Source: Bacteroidota bacterium
GTDB taxonomy: Bacteria > Bacteroidota > Bacteroidia > Bacteroidales > JABHKC01
Direction: 5' to 3'
DNA length: 38,962 nt
Assembly (NCBI GenBank): GCA_018692315.1
Contig: JABHKC010000006.1
Span: 1-38,962, forward strand
Below the pieces are notes generated by a model that saw nothing but the letters and a program-made list of their open reading frames with translations, was not told the origin of the DNA and searched no databases. Positions 18,098-25,530 of the stretch are shown here, in pieces (the stretch's first letter is position 1; the number at the start of each line of letters is the position of its first letter). The position numbers and the translations under genes are program-made.

Positions 18098-19303
18098 ATG
18101 GACAAATTGCACTCAGAATTATTTGAGAAAATTGAGAGGTTGGAACAAAAAATTTCTTTATTGGAGAAAAAAAATTCAGAAAGTAATTATAAGCTTCAAT
18201 CTTCATTTCTTGAAAATATGTCGCACGAAATTCGTACTCCGATGAATACTGTGATAGGATTTTCGAGCCTTTTGGCAGCACCCGAGATATCTGATAATAA
18301 AAGAAAAGAATACTCAAGTATGATATATCAAAGTAGTGTAAGGCTACTTAAATTTTTAGACGATTTGATTGATTTGGAAAAAATTGAATCGAATAATATA
18401 TCAATAATTGAAGGAGCATGTCAGGTAAATCTAATTATCAACGAACTTTTTCATACTTTTAATGAAGTAAGAAAAAAAATGGGGCTCAAATATGTTAGCC
18501 TCAGAATAAACAATGAATGCATAAATGATGATATAATAATTCAGTCTGACAAATATAGGATCAGACAAGTTTTAGGTTTTTTGATTGAGAATGCACTGAG
18601 ATATACAGATATTGGAAATATTGAAATTGGTTTCAGATATAAAAAAGAAGAATTAGAATTCTATGTACAAGATTCAGGAATAGGAATTTCAAAAACACAT
18701 ATCAACGAAATTTTCAAAAAATACTATCAGGTAAACAAATCGGATAAAAAAAGATATCGTGGTATTGGAATCGGCTTGTACATTTCTTATGAACTTGCAA
18801 AATTATTGGGAGGAAGTATTAGTGTTAGCTCCACTTTAGGAAAAGGTTCAACATTTTATTTAAAGTTACCTCTATTAAAATTAGAAGAAATACCCAAAGA
18901 GATTCCAAGATTTGAGATTGATATTGAAGATTTGAATTGGGAAAACAAAACTATACTGATTGCCGAAGACGAAAAAATGAATTATCGTTTATTAAAAGAA
19001 ATTTTGACCCCCACGAAAGCAAAAATCATATCGGTTCAGAACGGAGAACATGCAGTAGAAATATGCAAATCGAACAGAAAAATTGATATCGTACTCATGG
19101 ATATTCAGATGCCAATATTGAACGGATACGATGCCACAAGACAGATAAAGCACTTCAATAAAAAAATTCCGATTATTGCTCAGACTGCATATGCTCATGC
19201 CGGCGAAAAAGCAAAAAGTATTTCGGCAGGCTGCGACGATTATATCTCAAAACCTATTGACCCAAAGACCCTACTATATAAAATAAATAAGTATTTTAAC
19301 TAA
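18098..19303 (+). CDS. Sensor-less hybrid histidine kinase
   Basis: A 401-residue cytoplasmic hybrid kinase. Residues 1-33 are a short coiled coil instead of a sensor domain. HisKA follows, with phosphoacceptor H43 in NMSHEIRTPMN. The HATPase domain has the N-box IENALRYT (N165), DSGIGIS (192-198) and RGIGIGLYI. A receiver domain (284-401) has the acidic pocket AED (289-291), phosphoacceptor D335 in LMDIQMP, T363 and K385. It should autophosphorylate and pass phosphate to its own receiver. No DNA-binding output is attached, so it must signal through protein contact or a separate phosphotransfer partner. It is first in an operon with the HlyD-like, VTC and DUF4956 genes (24-bp gap to the next), which suggests it senses or regulates that machinery. 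Confidence 0.93.
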   Translation: MDKLHSELFEKIERLEQKISLLEKKNSESNYKLQSSFLENMSHEIRTPMNTVIGFSSLLAAPEISDNKRKEYSSMIYQSSVRLLKFLDDLIDLEKIESNNISIIEGACQVNLIINELFHTFNEVRKKMGLKYVSLRINNECINDDIIIQSDKYRIRQVLGFLIENALRYTDIGNIEIGFRYKKEELEFYVQDSGIGISKTHINEIFKKYYQVNKSDKKRYRGIGIGLYISYELAKLLGGSISVSSTLGKGSTFYLKLPLLKLEEIPKEIPRFEIDIEDLNWENKTILIAEDEKMNYRLLKEILTPTKAKIISVQNGEHAVEICKSNRKIDIVLMDIQMPILNGYDATRQIKHFNKKIPIIAQTAYAHAGEKAKSISAGCDDYISKPIDPKTLLYKINKYFN

Positions 19304-19327
19304 AGTGAAGAAAAAGCATTTTTCCTT

Positions 19328-20395
19328 ATGAATCCAAAAATTGTCAGACGAATTATACTAGCATCACTAATCATAATTCTATTAGTTATATTATTTTCTC
19401 CATTCAAGATACCATATTCTTTTGATGTTACAGGAAGAATTTATCATGCCAAAGAATGGAAACTAATTAAAGAAACAAACGGAAGTTTCTATAGCATTAT
19501 GGTTGATAACTATAGTGGTATGAAAAGCCATTTTACAAATTATGAATTTGAACGAGGCGATATAGCTAACATCAGAATAAATGGAAAATTAGAAAAAAGT
19601 GTTTACATTCATAAAAATGATTCTATTGCTCATATCACAACTCTATTAATTGACGAACAGATTTTAAATTTAGAAAATCAATTATTAATTGAAGAAGCAC
19701 TTTTAAAAACAAATACAAGCGGATTAAGAATTGAAGATATTGAAATTGCTGAAGAAGAACTCAAGTTTACTAAACAACAACTCGAACAACAAGAATTGAG
19801 GTTTGCAAGATTTGAAAAATTGTATGAAGATTCTGTTTACACAGATAAAATTTACGAAGAAGAATTGAATTTACTTAAATTGGCAAAAATTCAAGTTTCG
19901 ATTGCCGAAAAAAAACTACTTGCCTCTGAATCCGGAAATAAGCCAGAAGAAATTCAGCTTATTAAAACGAGAATAAAGTCTTTGGAAAAAGAAATTGCAA
20001 ATCTTAAACAAAGGAAGTTGAATTATACGATACTTTCGCCTATGAGCGGGAAAATTAGTTTGAATAATCTCCCAGAAGAAATTTTAACAATTTGTGAACC
20101 AAACAAATATATTTTGATAGCCCCTGTTCAGGTTAATAATAGACAATACCTTACAGATTCGAGCCAAATTAAATTTTTAGCTCCAAACTCAGAAGGTCAG
20201 ATTTCTTTATCAATTTCTCAAGTGAACGACTATGTTGGATTAATCAACAATCAACAAACCATTCTTACAAAAACCATAATAAAATCTGACCAAGACAGTT
20301 ATAGCTCCGGAATGGTAGTAAAATGCCAAATTGTTTGTGCACCGGTAACAATTTTCGAATATTTCAAAAGAGCCACAAAAATTACAATTAGATAG
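19328..20395 (+). CDS. HlyD-like membrane fusion (periplasmic adaptor) protein
   Basis: A 355-residue protein with an N-terminal transmembrane segment (about 8-26), a first beta region (30-100), a long helical coiled-coil hairpin (about 108-238, with QQLEQQELRFARFEKLYEDSVYTDKIYEEE typical of adaptor hairpins) and a return beta domain beginning YTILSPMSGKISL. This is the plan of HlyD/EmrA adaptors, which connect an inner-membrane transporter to the outer membrane. The barrel-sandwich motif is atypical: the usual glycine-rich first half is hard to recognise. No ABC, MFS or RND transporter or TolC-like gene is nearby. Its stop codon abuts the ATG of the VTC gene with no gap, so its partner may be the VTC/DUF4956 pair. 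Family call good; role inferred. Confidence 0.8.
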   Translation: MNPKIVRRIILASLIIILLVILFSPFKIPYSFDVTGRIYHAKEWKLIKETNGSFYSIMVDNYSGMKSHFTNYEFERGDIANIRINGKLEKSVYIHKNDSIAHITTLLIDEQILNLENQLLIEEALLKTNTSGLRIEDIEIAEEELKFTKQQLEQQELRFARFEKLYEDSVYTDKIYEEELNLLKLAKIQVSIAEKKLLASESGNKPEEIQLIKTRIKSLEKEIANLKQRKLNYTILSPMSGKISLNNLPEEILTICEPNKYILIAPVQVNNRQYLTDSSQIKFLAPNSEGQISLSISQVNDYVGLINNQQTILTKTIIKSDQDSYSSGMVVKCQIVCAPVTIFEYFKRATKITIR

Positions 20396-21181
20396 ATGAG
20401 AAGTGAGTATAAATATATAGTTCACAAAAGCAAGATGGAAAAATTGCGTGAAATGATTCTACCATTTGTCGATATCGACAAATTTGCAAAAGGCAGACCG
20501 GGAAATCATTACACTGTGAAAAGTATATATTTTGATTCACCATACTTTCAATTTTATACCGAAAAAGTTCATCACGAAAAGCATCGCAAAAAAGTTCGTT
20601 TAAGAGGATACAATTCAGAAAATGCATCAAATACAGTATTTTTGGAAATTAAAAGGAAATATGAAGCTCCTATTTTCAAAAACAGATGCCCTTTGAAATA
20701 TGAAGATTCAAAACAAATATTTAAAGGCAAATCAATTGAAAGTTTTGTTGAAAATAACTTAAAATTCCCAAACGCAGTTGACGATGCAAAACGATTTTTT
20801 TATCAAATATATTCAAGAAAACTTTTGCCAGTAGTAAATGTTATATATGAAAGAGAGCCATTTCTGGGGAAACTTGACAGAAATATAAGAATTACTTTCG
20901 ATAAAAATCTTCGGAGCTCGCCATATCCAACAATTGACGATTTGTATAACGAAAAAAGAATTCGTTACGCCTTGAAAGATTATTTTATTTTAGAAGTGAA
21001 ATTTAACGACTATTATCCGTCGTGGATGAAACCCATTGTTGGGGTGTTACATTTAAGTAAAGTCCCAGCATCGAAATATACAATTTGCATAGATTCGCAC
21101 AATATGCTTAACAAAGTTTTAAAACCAGCTGCTTTTACTTATGTGCGACTTTTTAATAATAAAAAAACAGAACTAGTATAG
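20396..21181 (+). CDS. VTC domain protein, probable polyphosphate polymerase
   Basis: A 261-residue VTC-domain protein of the triphosphate tunnel metalloenzyme fold, related to the catalytic domain of yeast Vtc4, which makes polyphosphate from ATP. Tunnel strands with alternating charged residues are visible: YKYIV (5-9), KVRLRGY (66-72), FLEIKRK (82-88), VIYERE (149-154), IRITFDK (164-170) and ILEVKF (198-203). SIYFDSP (43-49) is the characteristic family motif. There is no membrane segment, so a membrane partner is needed; the DUF4956 gene two bases downstream is the obvious candidate. Start ATG immediately follows the stop of the HlyD-like gene, so translational coupling is likely. Family is certain; polymerase activity is inferred from homology. 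Confidence 0.9.
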   Translation: MRSEYKYIVHKSKMEKLREMILPFVDIDKFAKGRPGNHYTVKSIYFDSPYFQFYTEKVHHEKHRKKVRLRGYNSENASNTVFLEIKRKYEAPIFKNRCPLKYEDSKQIFKGKSIESFVENNLKFPNAVDDAKRFFYQIYSRKLLPVVNVIYEREPFLGKLDRNIRITFDKNLRSSPYPTIDDLYNEKRIRYALKDYFILEVKFNDYYPSWMKPIVGVLHLSKVPASKYTICIDSHNMLNKVLKPAAFTYVRLFNNKKTELV

Positions 21182-21183
21182 AT

Positions 21184-21870
21184 ATGTTTATAGATTTTCA
21201 AAGTTTAGACCTATTTCCAACATCAGCCTCTGATGTTATTTTCAATCTGATAATTTCTTTAATTTGTGGTTTACTTATTTCAGTTACTTACAGAATAACC
21301 TATCGCGGGCCTAATTACTCAACAACCTTTGTAAATTCATTGGTACTGCTTACGATGATTACTTCGATAGTTTTACTCGTGATTGGAAACAATTTGGCAA
21401 GAGCATTTGGGCTTGTTGGTGCAATGTCAATTATTAGATTCCGTACTGCTGTTCGCGACACTATGGATATAATTTTCATATTTTTCGCGCTTTCAATTGG
21501 AATGGCTTCAGGTGTTGGGCTCACAATGATTGCTATTGTTGGAACTCTAATAATAAGCATTGTAATTTTAGGCTTAGTCAGCTTTAATTGGGGAAATACT
21601 CGCCGTAGAGACTACCTTTTACAAATTTCATATAATGCTAATATGGATAGCGAAATTGTTATGTCCACAATACTTAGCAAGTTTTGTAAAAAAGTAAAAC
21701 TCGTAAACCTGAAAAATATCGGATACGGTGAAGAACTTGAAGCATTTTACCATGTGATGCTCAAAGACAATTCGAAAGGAGACAATTTATTGAAAGAATT
21801 GAACGATTTAGATGATATATATAATATAAATCTATATTTCGATGAAGATGATGCTAATGCTCCAACATAG
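21184..21870 (+). CDS. DUF4956 integral membrane protein
   Basis: A 228-residue protein with about four transmembrane helices in its first 137 residues (about 18-38, 48-68, 72-85, 95-137) and a soluble C-terminal domain (about 145-228) rich in charged residues. The conserved loop GAMSIIRFRTAVRDTMDI (about 79-96) is the signature of DUF4956. Genes of this family are frequently found directly next to VTC-domain genes, as here (2-bp gap). A working idea is that it anchors the polymerase or conducts the growing polymer, comparable to the transmembrane part of the yeast VTC complex; this is inference. Last gene of the tight operon 18098-21870. Confidence 0.88.
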   Translation: MFIDFQSLDLFPTSASDVIFNLIISLICGLLISVTYRITYRGPNYSTTFVNSLVLLTMITSIVLLVIGNNLARAFGLVGAMSIIRFRTAVRDTMDIIFIFFALSIGMASGVGLTMIAIVGTLIISIVILGLVSFNWGNTRRRDYLLQISYNANMDSEIVMSTILSKFCKKVKLVNLKNIGYGEELEAFYHVMLKDNSKGDNLLKELNDLDDIYNINLYFDEDDANAPT

Positions 21871-21985
21871 TGAATGAATTATTTGAATTTTGTTTTGAGT
21901 TTTAAATAATCGCTAAATAGTATGACCGAAGAATTTTAGCTTCGAACTTATAAAATGTTGTCCCTTTATCATAACATGCATAACA

Positions 21986-22708
21986 ATGAAATTATCAATT
22001 TTATATATTTTTATTTTTCTTGCTTTTCTATCATGTAATAAAAATGATGAATTGCAAACACTTTCACCAATAAATTCAATTTCAATTGAAGTTCCTGAAC
22101 CTTCAGGCATGTGCTTCAACAATTTTCTGGATTGTTTCTATATTGTAGGAGATTCAACCAAATCTGTTTACAGGCTTAACCTCTTAGGGCAATTGATTGC
22201 TGAGTATCAAGATGTTGGTAATGATTTAGAAGGTATAAGCTTTAATCCTGACAATTCCTCTTTTCTCATTGCTGAAGAAAAAAATAGGGCAATTATCGAA
22301 ATCGACATATTAGGAAATGTCCTTTCTACAAACAATGTAAGTGGAATGAATCTCGATAATAAAGGTTTAGAAGGGATTACTTATAATACCAACAATCAAC
22401 ACATATATTTACTTAACGAAGAAGATCCAGGTCAATTAATTGAACTTGATACAAATTTTGTAACTCTAAACACTTATGATTTAGATTTTGCAGCCGATTA
22501 TTCAGGAATTTGTTATAACAATATCGAAGATAATTTTTGGGTTGTATCGGAAGAATCAAAATTAATAGTGAAATGCGATTTGTTTGGAAATTCAATTCAA
22601 AAGTATAAGATTAATGAGGAAAAAACCGAAGGGATTGTTTTCGTAAACAATACAATTTATCTCGTTAGCGACTCCGAATCGAAAATCTATATTTACTCTT
22701 TAGAATAA
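21986..22708 (+). CDS. SdiA-regulated-like beta-propeller lipoprotein
   Basis: A 240-residue lipoprotein: hydrophobic N-terminus ending in the lipobox FLSC with the acylated cysteine at C17, so it is anchored in a membrane, probably the outer. The rest is repeats of about 40-45 residues with patterns such as EPSGMCFN...FYIVGD, LEGISFNPDNSSFLIAEE, LEGITYNTNNQHIYLLNEE and YSGICYNNIEDNFWVVSEE. These match the SdiA-regulated family (YjiK-like, PF06977), a beta-propeller. It starts 115 bp after the DUF4956 gene in the same direction; co-transcription is possible but no promoter box was recognised. Proteins of this family are seen near CotH and phytase-like genes, from memory. No catalytic residues can be named. 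Confidence 0.82.
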   Translation: MKLSILYIFIFLAFLSCNKNDELQTLSPINSISIEVPEPSGMCFNNFLDCFYIVGDSTKSVYRLNLLGQLIAEYQDVGNDLEGISFNPDNSSFLIAEEKNRAIIEIDILGNVLSTNNVSGMNLDNKGLEGITYNTNNQHIYLLNEEDPGQLIELDTNFVTLNTYDLDFAADYSGICYNNIEDNFWVVSEESKLIVKCDLFGNSIQKYKINEEKTEGIVFVNNTIYLVSDSESKIYIYSLE

Positions 22709-22724
22709 ATTTCAAATGTAGAAA

Positions 22725-23336
22725 CTATTCGATTTTTCCTTTGTAAGCCCCTGAAAAATAAACACTAAATCGTATTCCGGCAACTTGATAATATTGATTT
22801 GCACTGACAAAAAAATTAGCACTCAATCCAAGATCGTAATAAAATTTATAAGTAAGACAATAGTTTACATAAAGTCCCGGCTCAACAAAATATCTGTAGA
22901 ACGGCACAAGTTCAATAGTTACAGAATCAATAGTTGTAGTTTCATTATGATGAAAACTGCCGCCCCAGGAATAAGAGGTCCCAAGAAATAAAGATTGCTG
23001 AGTTTTCTGTTTCTCCCACCTCCAGCCATATCCCAGATACAAATCGTTCAGTCTCTGACTAGATATATACAGAAAGGATTCTTCCCGAGATGTATGATAG
23101 CCAATATTAAAGTGGTGATTTTTTATACGCTGATGATAAGACACATTTATATCTCTTTCAATCTTTACTCTATCGAAATTATAAGACAAACCGGCTCCAA
23201 TCGATAACCAATTGCTTCCGGGTTTATAAATTTTATTTTCAATAATAATTTCTTCGTATTTTTCCTGTCCACTTGTTTTAGATGAGGACAAAAAGGAAAT
23301 TATTATAAATATAAAAATTAATTTAGATTTCATCAT
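22725..23336 (-). CDS. Secreted protein, probable small outer-membrane beta-barrel
   Basis: A 203-residue protein with a signal peptide (1-24, hydrophobic core LIFIFIIISFL). The mature part consists of amphipathic strands with frequent aromatic ends: WLSIGAGLSYNF, HHFNIGYHTS, LYLGYGWRWE, SLFLGTSYSWGGS, GLYVNYCLTYKFYYDLGLSANFFV and a final strand IRFSVYFSGAYKG. This is the look of an 8- to 10-strand outer-membrane barrel. I do not recognise the family. It begins 3 nt after the stop of the nuclease-like gene and has no promoter box of its own, so it may be the third gene of the ATPase-nuclease unit, although a cell-surface protein there is unexpected. It ends convergently with the lipoprotein gene, 16 bp apart. 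Confidence 0.75.
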   Translation of the reverse strand: MMKSKLIFIFIIISFLSSSKTSGQEKYEEIIIENKIYKPGSNWLSIGAGLSYNFDRVKIERDINVSYHQRIKNHHFNIGYHTSREESFLYISSQRLNDLYLGYGWRWEKQKTQQSLFLGTSYSWGGSFHHNETTTIDSVTIELVPFYRYFVEPGLYVNYCLTYKFYYDLGLSANFFVSANQYYQVAGIRFSVYFSGAYKGKIE

Positions 23337-23339
23337 TTC

Positions 23340-23846
23340 TTAGTAACAAGGTTTAATAGCAGGAACAGGCATCTTGGCTTCGATAAAAAATTTCTTATTG
23401 CGATACTTAAACTGTTTGTTTTGAAGAATCCGCAATTTCAAACCGGCATCTCGTTTATAAATTTCAATTTTACTAACAAAATAGAGTTTTATTCTTTTGT
23501 AATCAATTTCTAAAACATCCTTAAATCTTTTACAAATAAAATCATCGATGCATGTTGAGAATTTCTCTAACATATTTTCAACAACAAAACCTTTTGATGA
23601 TTTAATCCCCTTTAATTCAACAATATAAATTGCAAAACCAAATCTGCATTTTTGAACTATCAAACAATCTGGTGAAGCTGGCACCTTTGAAAGCTTAAGA
23701 TTATTATAAAAATCATCAACTTTTATAACCAAAACATCTTTCTGAGAAATTCGATTATCAAAATCAATACAAATACCTTCATCCTCGCATTTGCTATGAA
23801 TAAATTTTGACAATTCAGAATGTTTCTTTATTGTTTCTAAAAGCAT
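23340..23846 (-). CDS. Small protein with PD-(D/E)XK nuclease-like signature
   Basis: A 168-residue protein of no family I can name. SPDCLIVQKC (58-67) followed by YIVELKGI (74-81) gives D60...E77-x-K79, the classic two-strand core of PD-(D/E)XK nucleases. Flanking segments fit an alpha-beta fold: a strand LVIKV before, helices at 88-110, and a strand RIKLYFVSKI after. The C-terminus is basic and ends in PAIKPCY. It starts 2 nt after the ATPase stop, so the pair must be co-translated. By analogy with Septu, PARIS and other AAA15-nuclease defence pairs, the ATPase would sense a foreign signal and release the nuclease. The nuclease call rests on one motif and is not certain; a non-catalytic partner is possible. 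Confidence 0.7.
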   Translation of the reverse strand: MLLETIKKHSELSKFIHSKCEDEGICIDFDNRISQKDVLVIKVDDFYNNLKLSKVPASPDCLIVQKCRFGFAIYIVELKGIKSSKGFVVENMLEKFSTCIDDFICKRFKDVLEIDYKRIKLYFVSKIEIYKRDAGLKLRILQNKQFKYRNKKFFIEAKMPVPAIKPCY

Positions 23847-23848
23847 AT

Positions 23849-25306
23849 TTATTCATTTTCCGGATTCGACAATTTAATTCTTTCTTCATATAAATTTTCA
23901 GCAACTTTAAGAAAATTAAAATCTTCAATTCCTTCTTTAGTAGCTTTCATATCTTCAGAATCAGTACTACCACCTTCTTTCATCACAAGATGACAGCTCG
24001 ATACTGATTTAAAATCTAAATCTTTTGATAGAATTAAATTTGTAAGTTTATTTGAAATGAAATCGCTATGAGTGGTTAACACTATTTTTATGTTATTCTT
24101 TATCAGTTTTGTGAAAAATTCTACTAATTTTACTTGTATTGCAGGATGCAAATGTGCTTCGGGTTCTTCAATAAATATCAATTTTTTTGAATTAGTGTAA
24201 TCTGCAGAAGAGGTTTTATAAATGAAACTACCATAATCGTTTTTCTCATCAGATTCATTAATTATATATTTCAAATACGCAACTATTGGCGATATCTCAG
24301 ATACCATAGAAGATGTTTCAGATAAATCTAATTTCAACTTTGTTTTTTTTTCAATAAATTCAATTTTTTTTGTGTCGGAATTAAAAATTACTTCCCCGTC
24401 AAGTATTTCGGTTTCAATTTCTTTTGCTATTGCAGAAAATTTATCGGACATTTTTGAAGATTTAATTGTTGATAATTTCAGAAAATAATCAGAAACGGGT
24501 TCAGAAAGTGCAGGGATATCAATTTGACTATTTACAAGATGTCTGATTTGAGAAAGTTTTGCAAATACAGAACTAAAAATATTCATAGCCTGATATAGTC
24601 CTGAACGAGATGCAGGTAAAAAATACATCTCATTAAAAACTCGTTTAAGACGACTAATCGATAAAAAAACTTGAATAACTAAAAATTCCAATATCTCAGC
24701 CTCTAATTTTTGAAATGTAAAATTAGTACTATTAATGTAGAATAATATTTGGTTTTCTCTTTCTCTAATTTTTCTATTAGTATTAATAAACCTAATTAAG
24801 ATTTTTTTTTCAAGCTGTAAATTGCTAATATACAATTCATTATTTTTAGATAGTTTTATTGTAAATTGAAAATTTGTTAAGTAAATTTTTAGCGAAAACT
24901 CTTTATTACTCAATTGGTTTCTCATACTTTCAAAGTTTGAGAAAGAATTTTTAAAACTTTGTTTTATGGTTGGGAGATAAGACTTAGCTATCGCTTCTTT
25001 CAAAACATTTTCACAAATTTTTGTTATTGAAAACTCTTTTGTTTTTTTATCAAGTATCTTGTTTTTTAAAGCAATTTCTAATTTTTCTAATTCTGGGTGC
25101 TTTTCTTTATCCTGAATTAATAAATTGCCTAATATTAAATTACTTACATCAAATGGTTCAATAGCTAAATGCTTAAGAAGAATATAAACCGTACTAATTG
25201 CATAAGATTTTCCAATATTATTTTCTCCATAGATAATATGAAAATCTTTATCAATATCGAAGTCAAATTTCTTTATGGGACCTAAATTTTCTATACTTAT
25301 CTTCAT
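23849..25306 (-). CDS. AAA15/OLD-like ABC-type ATPase
   Basis: A 485-residue ATPase of the AAA_15/AAA_21 class (SMC/Rad50-like head). Numbered from the ATG: Walker A GENNIGKS (27-34), a long insertion of helices with coiled-coil character (55-225), PASRSGL (232-238), which is typical of this class, a signature-like LSETSSMVSE (about 328-337), Walker B LIFIEEPEAHLHP (376-388) and a histidine switch TTHSDF (411-416). No TOPRIM or HNH domain is fused, unlike OLD nucleases, and the effector is instead the adjacent small gene. An upstream in-frame TTG at 25315 is less likely than this ATG. It is transcribed away from pbp2 from a promoter box at 25330-25337. ATPase identity is certain; the anti-phage role is inferred from its architecture and partner. 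Confidence 0.9.
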   Translation of the reverse strand: MKISIENLGPIKKFDFDIDKDFHIIYGENNIGKSYAISTVYILLKHLAIEPFDVSNLILGNLLIQDKEKHPELEKLEIALKNKILDKKTKEFSITKICENVLKEAIAKSYLPTIKQSFKNSFSNFESMRNQLSNKEFSLKIYLTNFQFTIKLSKNNELYISNLQLEKKILIRFINTNRKIRERENQILFYINSTNFTFQKLEAEILEFLVIQVFLSISRLKRVFNEMYFLPASRSGLYQAMNIFSSVFAKLSQIRHLVNSQIDIPALSEPVSDYFLKLSTIKSSKMSDKFSAIAKEIETEILDGEVIFNSDTKKIEFIEKKTKLKLDLSETSSMVSEISPIVAYLKYIINESDEKNDYGSFIYKTSSADYTNSKKLIFIEEPEAHLHPAIQVKLVEFFTKLIKNNIKIVLTTHSDFISNKLTNLILSKDLDFKSVSSCHLVMKEGGSTDSEDMKATKEGIEDFNFLKVAENLYEERIKLSNPENE

Positions 25307-25329
25307 TTTATACAATAATTAATTTATGC

Positions 25330-25337
25330 CAAAGATA
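25330..25337 (-). promoter_or_regulatory. Bacteroidota -7 promoter box for the ATPase-nuclease unit
   Basis: TATCTTTG on the minus strand fits TAnnTTTG and ends 23 nt before the ATG at 25306. It is the only good promoter seen for the genes at 22725-25306. Confidence 0.5.
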
Positions 25338-25530
25338 TTGTATTTTTAACTGTTTTAAAAATCAAAGCTAAAGTCAAATACTACAAACATATATTTAAAT
25401 TGTGATATTATTTTCTCCCAAAATCCATTTTGTTTTAAGCAATCAATTTATCACTTTTGCAGAAGTCGAAATATTGAAAGCTTAAATACTTAAATTGCTT
25501 AATTATAGAAATTTGTGAGTGTAGAATTTT

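Noticed and set aside
19328-20395. Part of a complete type I secretion or efflux system
   Set aside because: No ABC, MFS or RND transporter and no TolC-like gene occurs in the window; the operon partners are VTC and DUF4956.
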